The position numbers were made by a program, and so were the translations under genes. From JAGTVG01 sp942491935 (GTDB lineage Bacteria > Bacteroidota > Bacteroidia > Cytophagales > Cyclobacteriaceae): a stretch of DNA of 64,000 nucleotides. Shown piece by piece: positions 9,045-18,756 of this stretch (positions within the stretch are counted from its first letter, which is position 1; each line of letters opens with the position of its first letter). The notes below the pieces were generated by a model. The model saw only the letters and a program-made list of their open reading frames with translations, was not told the DNA's origin and did no database searches. The stretch spans positions 62,001 through 126,000 of the forward strand of contig CALOCZ010000064.1 in NCBI GenBank assembly GCA_942491935.1, written 5' to 3'.

Positions 9045-9093
9045 AATAAGATAGGTATTAGTGCGGCTGATTTTTATTTAACCACAAACAGCC

Positions 9094-11145
9094 ATGTCAC
9101 AAAGACGCTTAGCAGCCATCATGTTTACCGACATTGTCGGTTATGATTCCTTACTAAAGGAAGATGAGAAGAAAGCGTTTGAAATCCTCAGAAAAAACCA
9201 GCGAATCCACAAGCGATTAATCAAAAAATTCAATGGCCGATGGTTGAAAGAAATGGGTAGCGGTATCCTGGCCAGCTTTAACTCCAATATAGATGCTGTG
9301 ATGTGTGCAGTCTCCATTCAGAAAGCAACCACAGAAGTTCAAATTCCGGTGCGCATTGGTATTCATCAAGGCGATGTGATCTTCGAGAAAAAAGATGTGC
9401 TGGGTGATGGGGTAAATGTTGCATCCAGAATACAGAATGCTGTCAGTTCTAATAGCATCGTAATATCTGAAACTGTATACAATGATATTAAGAATAAAGA
9501 AGGATTAGAAATTGATTACTTAGGAGAACAACCTTTAAAAGGCGTAACAAAGCCTGTTGGTATTTATAAAGTTACCTGTCAGGATGAGAACCTTCTTGAT
9601 TTTTCCTTCGATACTGGTGAACTGGTTCGACCTTTGAGTTTTGGAAGAACTACTATAGTAGTTGGAATAATAGTCATAGCCTTAGTAGCTTATGCATTGT
9701 ATCATTTTCTGCCAAAACTTACTAAATCTTCCTCTGAACCTGGGACATCGGTTTTAGTTTTGCCATTTAACAATTATCTTGGAACAGATACATTGGATTA
9801 TTTTGTGGCAGGTATGCATGACGCCCTTATCAGCGATATTGGTAAGATCAGTGCTTTGAATGTAAAGTCAAAAACAACCGCCAATGCCATAAAGAACATC
9901 AATAAGTCCATTCCGGAAATAGCTGAAGAGTTGGGAATTAATACTTTTATTGAGACGGGAGTGCTATGTATAGGAGATAGTGTTTGTCTTCAGATGAAAA
10001 TATTTGATCAGGAAGAAAATGAACTCTTGATTCATGATTTCAAGGCGGAAAGAAGCCAGATTCTTAATTTGTATAGCAAGATAACCAAGGATATTGCTAA
10101 TAGGATTAATGCTGCCTTAACTCCCCAGGAAGAGCAATTACTTGCCCGATCAAGAACAGTTGACAGGGAGGTGTATAATTCATACCTGAAGGGATTTAGT
10201 TACATGGAGGATATGAGCATGGAAGCGGTGTACGAAGCCATGGAATTATTGAACACTGCTATTGAGAAGGATCCTGACTGGGCACCTCTATATACCGGTC
10301 TGGCACAAGTCTGGATAGCATTCGCAACGATGGGCTATGAATCTCCTTCTGTTGCCTATCAAAATGTGTACGACAATCTTGATAAAGCGCTTGAACTGGA
10401 TCCGAATGTTTCTAATGCTCATCATATACGGGCTATGAGTGCCTACCTGTACGAATGGAAATGGGATGAGGCAGAAAAAGATTTCATAAAAGCCCTTGCT
10501 ATTAATCCTAACGACGTCACGTCAAGGATCTTTTATGCACACTTATTAAGTATCCTTCAGAGGTTTGATGAGGCATTAACACAGGGCCAATTGGCGCTTG
10601 ACCTGGATCCATTAAATCCATTGATACAGGCATTATATGCGGCACTATATCAATGTGTTGGCGATTGTGAAACTGCTATGACTTATTATGAAAAAATCCT
10701 GGCTAATGATCCGGAACACGCTCTTGCCAATGAAAATTGGATACTTGCAACTTACCAATGTGGGGAGTACGAACGAGGATGGAAAGCATTGAAACTTAAT
10801 TTAATTCAGAAACAAATAATTGAAATAGATGAAATAAACAAAATTGACGAGATTTTTAATAACCAGGGATTTGTTGCCGCACATGAAGCAATGGTACACC
10901 ACCTGGAAGGTTTGGCTGAAAGTGGTTATGTTTATCCCATCAACTTAATTAATCCCGCCGATATGGCTTATTACTATTATATGGTAAATCAGGATGATAA
11001 AGCAATCAAGTGGCTAGAAAAAGGATTTGAAATGCACCATCCCATTATGCCATATGTATTTACTAGAATTTGGGACTTCAACAGATTACGGGAAAATCCT
11101 CGTTTCATCGATATTGCGAGGAAAATGAACCTTCCTAGTCCTTAA
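9094..11145 (+). CDS. Class III nucleotide cyclase-like domain with TolB-like and TPR regions
   Basis: A 683-residue membrane protein. Residues about 5-165 form a class III adenylate/guanylate cyclase domain: IMFTDIVGYDSLL carries the first metal-binding Asp13, and LGDGVNVASRIQ carries the Asn and Arg of the transition-state site. The second metal-binding aspartate is expected in a GDG motif, but MGSGILASF places Ser56 there (codon AGC at 9259). A single transmembrane helix follows (about 185-205), then a TolB-N-like domain (about 213-345, SVLVLPFNNY...DYFVAGMHDALISDI), then TPR repeats to the C terminus. This architecture is common in Bacteroidota and may link signal sensing to cAMP. Because of the Ser substitution, catalysis is doubtful and the protein may be a pseudo-cyclase. 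Confidence 0.88.
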   Translation: MSQRRLAAIMFTDIVGYDSLLKEDEKKAFEILRKNQRIHKRLIKKFNGRWLKEMGSGILASFNSNIDAVMCAVSIQKATTEVQIPVRIGIHQGDVIFEKKDVLGDGVNVASRIQNAVSSNSIVISETVYNDIKNKEGLEIDYLGEQPLKGVTKPVGIYKVTCQDENLLDFSFDTGELVRPLSFGRTTIVVGIIVIALVAYALYHFLPKLTKSSSEPGTSVLVLPFNNYLGTDTLDYFVAGMHDALISDIGKISALNVKSKTTANAIKNINKSIPEIAEELGINTFIETGVLCIGDSVCLQMKIFDQEENELLIHDFKAERSQILNLYSKITKDIANRINAALTPQEEQLLARSRTVDREVYNSYLKGFSYMEDMSMEAVYEAMELLNTAIEKDPDWAPLYTGLAQVWIAFATMGYESPSVAYQNVYDNLDKALELDPNVSNAHHIRAMSAYLYEWKWDEAEKDFIKALAINPNDVTSRIFYAHLLSILQRFDEALTQGQLALDLDPLNPLIQALYAALYQCVGDCETAMTYYEKILANDPEHALANENWILATYQCGEYERGWKALKLNLIQKQIIEIDEINKIDEIFNNQGFVAAHEAMVHHLEGLAESGYVYPINLINPADMAYYYYMVNQDDKAIKWLEKGFEMHHPIMPYVFTRIWDFNRLRENPRFIDIARKMNLPSP

Positions 11146-11712
11146 ATTCTTACAATTCACCAAAAGTATAAATACCTTTTTCAATTTTAAAAAGTTGATA
11201 AACTGGACTATGCTTTATATAGCAGTCATCCGTTACTCTTCAAAATAATGATTTAATGGAGGGACGTTTCTAACCTGCTGATTTTTAAGTAATTATCCAC
11301 CAATGTCTGGTCAGAAACTCAAACCTTCAAATGTATCACCCTGAAACATAAGAATTTTTTAACATTTCCAAATTATATGGCATCAAGATCATTTAGATGC
11401 ATAAACCCTGATATTCATTTAGATTTGTTCTTCTTTATATTGTGGGTTTGTTAATTGTGAAACGGCAAGGGAAAGTTAATGGTTACTGAATTCTATTCTA
11501 TAAGACATTAATTTAAAGAGTTACTCAGAACAGATAGAATCAGACTTTTAGCGCGATACTTAATTGAATTTATTTAGTTCGCAATGATGAAGTATGAAAG
11601 AATAAGTTATGGCAAATCTATTCGTGGATTGAAAATGGTTTCAAATATAAGAAAAAGGTGTTTTTGTTGAATATTCAAAAAAGAGAAGGCAGTATTGGCA
11701 ATTGATGGATGG
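11146..11712. other. Intergenic region, nothing recognised
   Basis: About 565 AT-rich bases between the convergent cyclase-like gene and plsC. No frame with coding character, RNA gene or strong terminator hairpin was seen on either strand. Confidence 0.5.
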
Positions 11713-12450
11713 TCATAATTGACCGAGGTATTCGCGGATCTGCATTTCTGACTTTTCTGTTACTTCCTCTGCACTTAATCCATCTTGTTCAAAAGGATTT
11801 AAAACAGCATATTTCAGTTTAATTCCAACCCCTAATGGAAAGTCACCATTTTCCTGTAACTTATAATTACCATCAATCACGAAAGGAACAATCAATGCTG
11901 ATGGCGCGTTTTCCAGCAAGGTTTGTATCCCTCTTACCTTAAATTTTTTCAATTTCCCAATCCGGCTCCTTGTCCCTTCCGGGAATATTACAGCGGAATA
12001 ATTATTCTCTTCTATTTTTTTACCAAGATTGCTTATTTCAACTACTGCCTGCGGGGGATCTTTTCTGTCAATTAATACCGAGCCCCCTTTCCTGAGGTTA
12101 TACGAAATGGAAGGGATACCATGACCCAGTTCTTTCTTTGATATGAACTTGGCTTGCTGCCTTCTAAATCCCCACACAATGGGAGGAATGTCAAACAAGC
12201 TCTGGTGGTTTGATATGATGATCAATGGCCTGTTGACAGGCAGTTTCTCAAATCCTTCGAACCGTACCCTGGAACCGAGCAATGCCAGGGATCGGATTAA
12301 GAATAAATTAAGGATCTCAACCGAACGTTTATGGGCAGTATAACCCCAGAAATTCCAGCAAATTACCTGGATGGGATGAAATATGCCCAATATTAATCCA
12401 AATGCAAAATAAAATATAGGTGTTAAAATAAACCCCAGGACCTTTTTCAT
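11713..12450 (-). CDS. plsC: 1-acyl-sn-glycerol-3-phosphate acyltransferase
   Basis: A 245-residue inner-membrane acyltransferase that converts lysophosphatidic acid to phosphatidic acid. The N terminus is hydrophobic (about 5-35). The catalytic block I is NHQSLFD with His82 and Asp87, and block III is FPEGTRSR with Glu158. The block IV region is seen in ALIVPFVIDG. The length is usual for the family. It lies downstream of the T9SS-type cluster with a 63-base gap, so it may be its last cistron, although the function is general phospholipid synthesis. Confidence 0.92.
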   Translation of the reverse strand: MKKVLGFILTPIFYFAFGLILGIFHPIQVICWNFWGYTAHKRSVEILNLFLIRSLALLGSRVRFEGFEKLPVNRPLIIISNHQSLFDIPPIVWGFRRQQAKFISKKELGHGIPSISYNLRKGGSVLIDRKDPPQAVVEISNLGKKIEENNYSAVIFPEGTRSRIGKLKKFKVRGIQTLLENAPSALIVPFVIDGNYKLQENGDFPLGVGIKLKYAVLNPFEQDGLSAEEVTEKSEMQIREYLGQL

Positions 12451-12513
12451 TATTTCATTAGTCAGAAGGGCAAAAATAAGAAACTATCTTAATTTGAGGT
12501 AATTAAATACATA

Positions 12514-14760
12514 CTATTGATCTCTCGGATCTCCTGTATTATATATAGAAGCTGAACTTTGATCCATACTTCCAAATTCGACCTTTAATTCGGCCCTTCG
12601 GTTGATTGAGTGCTCAATCTCCTGACAATTTACCCCGTCCACACAGCGGTTTATGATCAGCAATTCACCAAATCCTCTGGTATCTATCCGTAAGGGATCA
12701 ATCCCTTTAGCGATCATATATCTCTTTACTGAGTTTGCTCTTCTTTCCGACAAGGCCTGATTATATGCATTGCTGCCCCTGGCATCAGCATGGGCACCGA
12801 TGGAGAACCTTGTGTCTGGATATTTATTCAAAAGATCCACCATCCGGTTTAAGTCAGGATAGAATCTTGATTTGACGTTGCTCTTGTCAAAATCGAAATA
12901 CACAAATACCTTTTCAATGAACTCGGACTCCAGAACGAAGTCATTTAATATGGTTCCCTCCTGAACCCGGTTAGTCATCACTGGCAATGTGTCAGCCAAA
13001 TATCCCTCTTTATCCGCCATCACTTCATAAGACTTGTCCGGCAATAAAGGAAACACATATTTCCCCTGGTCATCAGTAAATGTTGAATCTATCACATTGT
13101 CTGTCTGGTTATGGAGCATAACCAATACATTTGGCATGGGAATATGGGTCTCATTATTAAATATAATGCCCGCAGAAAACAATTCGTGTTTCCACATATA
13201 ATAATCCGGGCTATCAATTCCTGATTTACGGTCTAAGGTTGATAAATGAATATACTCATATTGGGTATACTCATCCTTGGTCAGTTTAATGGTATATTCA
13301 GAATCGAAGGGTAATTCCATTTGAAACCTGCCATTTTTGTCTGAATACCTTTGATCGATGGTGTCCCCCTCTATATTGATCAGGGAAGCCAGTACTTCCG
13401 GGATCGGCTCCTTCCGGAACAGTTCCAACACCCTGGCATGTATCTTAAATGATTTTACATTAAAAGCATAAATATCGTCGAAGCCTTTACCACCTTCGCG
13501 GTCGGACGAGAAATAACCACTCCTTTCCTTTTCATTAATTACCAGTGCAAAATCATCCTTATTGGTATTGATTGGGAATCCGAGGTTATAAGGACTTATA
13601 AAAACACTGTCATGACCAAGTGCCCTGAATATATCCAGGCTTCCAAAACCTCCCCATCCATCTGATGCAAAATATAATGTGCTGTCGTCCGAAATATAAG
13701 GGAACATCTCATCACCAGGTGTATTTATTTCAGGTCCCAGATTGACAGGTTTACCCCATTTTCCGTTTTCATCAAAAGAAACGTAAATATCATTTCCTCC
13801 TATACCGCCAGGCATATTTGATGAAAAATACAATCGTTTATTATCTTCCGACAGGCTTGGGTGGCCATTTGAATATTCAGGATTGTTGTATTCAAACGCT
13901 TCAATTTTTTTCCAGTTGTTATTGTCATCCAGCTCTGCAGTAAAGAGGCCTACATTTAAGATCCCCAGGGTACTTCTTGTTTTTTTACCTTCATAATAAT
14001 TATTCCTGGTGAAAATCACTTTTTTGTTGTCAGCATAAAATGCCAATGGCCCTTCATGGAACCTCGTTTTTAGCTCTTTTTGGAAATGAGCCGGTTCCTG
14101 GTAGTGATCAGGCGAATCTAAACCTACATAATACAGATTTAAAGGGGATTCCTTTTCCGACATCGCTGATTTAGCATTATTTGTCAGCAATACCCGCTTA
14201 TCCCTTGAAGAGATAAATACAAAACCGGAATCATAATATTTAACGCCAAAATCAGAATGGTCAGAATTGAAAGGCAGGACGATAAGCTCATAAAGATTGG
14301 AATCACTCAAATAATAGTCCATATTATTCAGAAACTGGATTTTATCCATATTCCTTGAATCTCCAGGGACAAGAACTGCATATAGCTCAAACCAGGATAA
14401 TGCTTCTTCATATCTATTAGTTGAAGAAAGCACCTGCGCATAATTATAATAGTGTTCAGGATCTATTTTGGATGGATCATTAACTGTTGATATAATTTTA
14501 TCGTACCAGACAGCCGATGAATCAGGATCTTTCAAAATCATATATAATTCAGCCAGCCTAAGCTTGGATTTGAAGTGGCTGGAATCTCTTTCCAATACCC
14601 GTTTATAAAATTCTATGGCGTTCTGGTATTGAAGTTTATTGTAATAATTATCGGCTTTACGAAGATTACTTTGGAAAAGCGTAGAGATATTAGAACTCTG
14701 CCCACTGACGGAGTGACCCAATATAAGCACAAAGGCCAGGAATAAGAGTAAGTTCTTCAT
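12514..14760 (-). CDS. OmpA-family protein with TPR, PD40 propeller and CarboxypepD_reg domains (PorE-like)
   Basis: A 748-residue envelope protein with a signal peptide (about 1-20, ending SVSGQ). TPR-like helices follow (about 30-150), then a PD40/WD40-like propeller (about 165-430, with repeated LYFASDGWGGFGSLDIF and LYFSSNMPGGIGGNDIYV blades). Two carboxypeptidase-regulatory-like domains come next (about 440-510 and 530-605), and a C-terminal OmpA peptidoglycan-binding domain ends the protein (about 615-735, FDFDKSNVKSRFYPDLNRM, GHADARGSNAYNQALSERRA). This domain order matches PorE-type proteins that tie the type IX secretion machinery to peptidoglycan. It is six bases downstream of the PorP/SprF gene, so the two are co-transcribed. 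Confidence 0.9.
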   Translation of the reverse strand: MKNLLLFLAFVLILGHSVSGQSSNISTLFQSNLRKADNYYNKLQYQNAIEFYKRVLERDSSHFKSKLRLAELYMILKDPDSSAVWYDKIISTVNDPSKIDPEHYYNYAQVLSSTNRYEEALSWFELYAVLVPGDSRNMDKIQFLNNMDYYLSDSNLYELIVLPFNSDHSDFGVKYYDSGFVFISSRDKRVLLTNNAKSAMSEKESPLNLYYVGLDSPDHYQEPAHFQKELKTRFHEGPLAFYADNKKVIFTRNNYYEGKKTRSTLGILNVGLFTAELDDNNNWKKIEAFEYNNPEYSNGHPSLSEDNKRLYFSSNMPGGIGGNDIYVSFDENGKWGKPVNLGPEINTPGDEMFPYISDDSTLYFASDGWGGFGSLDIFRALGHDSVFISPYNLGFPINTNKDDFALVINEKERSGYFSSDREGGKGFDDIYAFNVKSFKIHARVLELFRKEPIPEVLASLINIEGDTIDQRYSDKNGRFQMELPFDSEYTIKLTKDEYTQYEYIHLSTLDRKSGIDSPDYYMWKHELFSAGIIFNNETHIPMPNVLVMLHNQTDNVIDSTFTDDQGKYVFPLLPDKSYEVMADKEGYLADTLPVMTNRVQEGTILNDFVLESEFIEKVFVYFDFDKSNVKSRFYPDLNRMVDLLNKYPDTRFSIGAHADARGSNAYNQALSERRANSVKRYMIAKGIDPLRIDTRGFGELLIINRCVDGVNCQEIEHSINRRAELKVEFGSMDQSSASIYNTGDPRDQ

Positions 14761-14766
14761 ATCAGC

Positions 14767-15693
14767 TTAGAAATGTCTTGGGGTAACGATCCCGGATTTC
14801 GGATATTTGAACCTGTAGTTGATCATGAATTCATGAGACCCGAGGTCAACTCTTTTAATACTACTTGTTCTGAAGGCATAGGAATATCCTATACGCAATT
14901 GGTTGGTTATTTGTACCTCTGCCAGAAGGTTAACAGCGCTTGATACTTGATAGGAAACACCCAGCCATAGAACATCATCAAATGAAATATTGGCATTCAG
15001 ATCTAATTCAACCACTTTTTGGTCCAACAATTTTAGCAGAAAGTTAGGCCTGAGTTTCATCAAACGGCTTAAGGTAATCACATAACCCGAGTTCAATATG
15101 ATAGGATTCGATTGTACAATGGTTTCAAGTTCGTTACCACGGTCAAATACATTATACATTAAATTCGGGGCACTAAGTCCAGCATAGAATTTTTCCGAAT
15201 AGTAATATATGCCAAAACCAAAGGCGGGCATGGTCTGGTTTACATCTTGGGTAAAAGACGGATCAGTAGGATGATAAATATCAAGTTGTGAATATTGGGC
15301 CCTGTACGTACTTACTCCTGCCTGAAGTCCGAAGGAAAGCACTTTCGGACTTTGATTATTTGAAGACAGGAACAATCTATATGCATATATAGCATTAACA
15401 CCCACCTGGTCAATAACCCCTATCTTGTCATGAATGATCAGCATACCGAGGGCGATCCTTTCATTATTAAGAGGAGAATGCGCTGAAATTGTTTGTGTAT
15501 TCGGGGCTCCCGGCACTCCGATGGATTGATATCGAAATAACGCAGTGGTGCTCAAGGAACCGTGACTTCCCGCATATGCTGGGTTGATCGCCAGTCCATT
15601 GAACATATATTGAGCGTAGGTAGCTTGCTGTTGAGCACTAGAAACGCCTGCGAAGATCAATATAAAAAAGAATAACAGTAAAGTTTTCTTCAT
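14767..15693 (-). CDS. PorP/SprF family type IX secretion-associated outer-membrane protein
   Basis: A 308-residue outer-membrane beta-barrel. The signal peptide (about 1-20) is followed by the family hallmark YAQYMFNGLAINPAYAGSHG, then a regular barrel and the late RIGYSYAF segment. PorP/SprF proteins partner with CHU_C/gliding-motility-type C-terminal domain proteins and attach or route them through T9SS. The gene follows such a protein by only three bases and precedes a PorE-like OmpA protein, which is the usual arrangement of a paralogous PorP/SprF module. It is therefore probably a dedicated anchor for its upstream neighbour and not the core PorP of the secretion machine. Confidence 0.93.
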   Translation of the reverse strand: MKKTLLLFFFILIFAGVSSAQQQATYAQYMFNGLAINPAYAGSHGSLSTTALFRYQSIGVPGAPNTQTISAHSPLNNERIALGMLIIHDKIGVIDQVGVNAIYAYRLFLSSNNQSPKVLSFGLQAGVSTYRAQYSQLDIYHPTDPSFTQDVNQTMPAFGFGIYYYSEKFYAGLSAPNLMYNVFDRGNELETIVQSNPIILNSGYVITLSRLMKLRPNFLLKLLDQKVVELDLNANISFDDVLWLGVSYQVSSAVNLLAEVQITNQLRIGYSYAFRTSSIKRVDLGSHEFMINYRFKYPKSGIVTPRHF

Positions 15694-15696
15694 ATA

Positions 15697-17898
15697 TTAT
15701 TCTACTTTTAACATTATAAATCCTTTTAACAGAGGCGTTCCTTCCCCTGGAATCAGTATGTAGAAATAGGTATCACCCGGCAAGTCTTTTGTTGACATAC
15801 CTTTATTTGCCTGTCCAACCCAGGTGACATTATTATTGTTATAACCTAGTGTTTCATAAACCAGATTATTATATCTGTCATATATGCTCAGTAAATTATC
15901 AGGGTAATACTCTATGCCCTCGATATACAGAAAATCATTCAGGTCATCTCCATTAGGTGAGACAGCATTGTAGACTTTCAAGGGCACTTCTTCGACCGTT
16001 ATAACCACATCTGCTGAAGCGCATAGGGATGGATTACCATCATCACAAACTATATATGTAAACCTGTCCTCTCCCAGATAACCTGGATCGGCAGTGTATT
16101 CGAAATTTCCGTTAGGGTGAAGGACCACGGCACCATGCATAGGGCCGGCTTCAGGATTTTCATTTACAATCAGGTTATCCCCTTCAATATCGTAGTCGTT
16201 ATCCGTAACATTCCCGGTTAGGGTATAGTTACTGATTGCAGTTACTGTATCATTCACAGCAACAGGCTCGTCATTAACCGGTAACACATCTATAATAACC
16301 ACTACACTGTCACAGGCTGGAGGGACACTGTCGTTACACACCTTTATAATCCAGCTTGATTGCCCAAAGAAATTTTCTTCAGGTTGATAAACAAAGCAAT
16401 ACGGTCCCTCATCATTTTCATTTAAAGTGCCATGGGCTGTGCTATCACCTGCCTCTGAGATACTACCTAATCCCAACTCCTCTCCCTCTGGCACATCCAC
16501 ATACAGGCAGAATTCAAGTGCAACATCTTCATCAGTTTCAAAATATACTGTATCAATTGTTGTGCCTGTAACATCTACTATGTATGGTGTAGCATCAGGT
16601 TCAGGTTCCACATCTGCAATTACAATAACTGTATCACATTTGGAAGGAATACCGTCATCACATACATGAACCGTGAGTGTGTCAGTACCAATAAAGTCCA
16701 ATGCCGGGATAAAAGTAAAACACAAATCTATTAGATCTGCTGCCGATCCATTCCCCGTATGGGATATTACTGTCGAAATTGCGGCTATATTTCCTTCCGG
16801 ATCCCTCGCATCCACACATACATCAACCGGGACGTTTTGAATCGTAGAAATATATATTGTATCGATGGGAGAACCATCTTCTCCAACAATTTCCGGAGGC
16901 ATATTAACCGGCAAGATCTCAATTTTTTTATAATGAAAATTACTGCGAACATCATCATCCCATACCTTAAATCCTACTTTTCTCGTAGAAGGTTCCGGGT
17001 CAGGATTGGTATTGATATATGTGACCATCGACATAATATCTTCATATTCATGTATTGGGGCCGGCCCGATGATATGAAGATGGGCAGATGGCACATCATA
17101 GGTTATAGACAGGCCATATTTCTCTGCTACTTCTATCAGGTCTTCTGAAATCTTATAATTATTACTGATCCATATGCGGGCCTTTTGAATTAAGGTATCA
17201 TCAACATCTATAATAGATATCATGGTATCAATTTCAACAGCTCCACTTCCCGGCGCATATAATAAAACCGTTTCTGACCCTGAAATAATAGGAGGATCAT
17301 TGACTGGAACCACATCAATATAGGTGCGCTCAAAATTGTGGCTGTCCGTCCCATCATCAGCAAAGAAATTTACCTTTCGGCGTTCTGCGACCGGGTCCTC
17401 GCTGGTATTAATATAACCTACGGAAGAAAGGGCTTTCTTATAGTCTGCCATTGATGCAATGCCGCTTAGCATTAACTTTCCTTTAGAATGATCGTATGTC
17501 CCGATTATGTTATCCCTGTCATCAAATACAAGTGAATCCTGATCAGACTTAAAATTTTCATATATATGAACAGCTGCTCCTTCAAGATAGGAATCGGAAG
17601 AATTACTTAACGAAACATCATCTTCTATTGTGACAACTCCATCATTCTCATAATATGTAAGCGTGGCACAAGCAGCTCCATCAATAATCTCCACCAATCT
17701 GGTATCACCATTTGATAGCGAGAGGTTTGATGGATCTACATTTTGTGATTCTATGTTAGAATTGATCTTTGGATCAGATACAGAGATAGGTTCAGTCACT
17801 CGTCCATCAGGATCAGTGGATACTCCACTTTGGCCATGAACGATAACTGATGCTAAACAAAAACAACTCGCAAGAAAGGTTCGAATGCTTGGTTTCAA
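15697..17898 (-). CDS. Large secreted surface protein with T9SS gliding-motility-type C-terminal domain
   Basis: A 733-residue exported protein. The signal peptide ends at VIVHGQ. The middle has several cadherin/Ig-like modules marked by repeated DDGxPSxCD and PVNDPP/PVNDEP motifs (VHVCDDGIPSKCDTV, PVNDEPVAVND, FTYIVCDDGNPSLCASADV). The C terminus is a type-B T9SS sorting domain of the gliding-motility/CHU_C type (YNAVSPNGDDLNDFLYIEGI, LSIYDRYNNLVYE). It is likely displayed on the cell surface as an adhesin or matrix protein with the PorP/SprF partner encoded three bases downstream. The start is a TTG at 17898, since no in-frame ATG was found nearby upstream and the signal peptide begins there. 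Confidence 0.9.
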   Translation of the reverse strand: MKPSIRTFLASCFCLASVIVHGQSGVSTDPDGRVTEPISVSDPKINSNIESQNVDPSNLSLSNGDTRLVEIIDGAACATLTYYENDGVVTIEDDVSLSNSSDSYLEGAAVHIYENFKSDQDSLVFDDRDNIIGTYDHSKGKLMLSGIASMADYKKALSSVGYINTSEDPVAERRKVNFFADDGTDSHNFERTYIDVVPVNDPPIISGSETVLLYAPGSGAVEIDTMISIIDVDDTLIQKARIWISNNYKISEDLIEVAEKYGLSITYDVPSAHLHIIGPAPIHEYEDIMSMVTYINTNPDPEPSTRKVGFKVWDDDVRSNFHYKKIEILPVNMPPEIVGEDGSPIDTIYISTIQNVPVDVCVDARDPEGNIAAISTVISHTGNGSAADLIDLCFTFIPALDFIGTDTLTVHVCDDGIPSKCDTVIVIADVEPEPDATPYIVDVTGTTIDTVYFETDEDVALEFCLYVDVPEGEELGLGSISEAGDSTAHGTLNENDEGPYCFVYQPEENFFGQSSWIIKVCNDSVPPACDSVVVIIDVLPVNDEPVAVNDTVTAISNYTLTGNVTDNDYDIEGDNLIVNENPEAGPMHGAVVLHPNGNFEYTADPGYLGEDRFTYIVCDDGNPSLCASADVVITVEEVPLKVYNAVSPNGDDLNDFLYIEGIEYYPDNLLSIYDRYNNLVYETLGYNNNNVTWVGQANKGMSTKDLPGDTYFYILIPGEGTPLLKGFIMLKVE

Positions 17899-18573
17899 AT
17901 TCTTACTCTTATTATCAGAAGATATATCTGAATTCTTTTACCCTTGACTGTGCAAAAATACACTAAATAATATTTGTAAAAGGGGTGTAGAATTATTTTG
18001 CAATATAGAAAATTTTTACATTTTATGGTACTTTTTAAATATAAAATATAATATATATAATATAATCGTCGTTATTCCGGAGATTTACTGCTCTTATTCA
18101 ATTTTTTGTGATCTTGGTTTTATACAAATCTTAATGGTAAAAATGCGCTCAAAAAACTCATCAGTTATGGCTATGCATTTATTAAATTAATTTTATATTA
18201 ATTATAATTTTTTAAAGATTTATCATTAAAGTAACTCTTTAAAACAATTAGTTGATTATACTCATTCCGACCTACTATAATTTAGATTTTAAGAATTGTG
18301 AATCATCTATGAAAAATATGGCTAATTTTAGATTCTGGGTATGGAGTCATTAATGAGTACAGGCAAAACATCATGGTAAATTGCTAAATGATCAGCCTTA
18401 ATATTATTCAAATTTCTGTCAATGACATGATTCCAGTTATTTTTAGGAAAAAATCTAAAATTTTTTGAAAAAAATTAATCCGCTCTTAAAAAAATTGAAG
18501 TTTTTATCTTAATCTATACCGATTTCTCCTGCAAAATCTAAAAAATTTATCGGTATCAGAGCTAAAATCATTT
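17899..18573. other. AT-rich intergenic region
   Basis: It separates the surface-protein operon from the DUF5916 gene. It holds a low-complexity AT stretch (about 18038-18066, TATAATATA-type) and homopurine/homopyrimidine runs, but no frame with coding character. Promoters for both directions are expected here. Confidence 0.5.
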
Positions 18574-18756
18574 ATGCCTGGTCATATTACCTGGACAGAC
18601 TATTCTTTTAACCACAATAATAAGCGAGATTTTCAGATTTGGAATGCCGTATCACTGGCACAATTAATACAGAAAGATTTCTATTCATCATCTTTTATAC
18701 TTAGCAGTAAACTTGAATATAAAATATACTATATATTTATATCAGAATTGTTGTGA
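18574..18756 (+). pseudogene. Fragment of a DUF5916-type outer-membrane protein (relic of a paralogue)
   Basis: A 60-residue frame whose first half reads WTDYSFNHNNKRDFQIWNA followed by VSLAQLIQKDF. This closely resembles the C-terminal barrel segment of the full-length protein downstream, GYTFGHNFDRDFQLWNA followed by AFQVRLFKDMS. The rest of the domain is absent and the frame then degenerates. It is best read as the remnant of a second copy after deletion, located just upstream of the intact gene and overlapping its start by four bases. Confidence 0.6.

Larger units (their letters stand above)
8225..9093. other. AT-rich intergenic region with decayed repeats
   Basis: About 870 bases with no convincing conserved gene. 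Two copies of a 22-bp sequence (8460 and 8736) and two copies of a 20-bp sequence containing AAGCCTGA (8400-8420 and 8773-8793) lie here in a mirrored order. A small minus-strand frame (8714-8863) runs through the second pair. The last 80 bases hold a candidate promoter for the gene at 9094. Confidence 0.5.
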
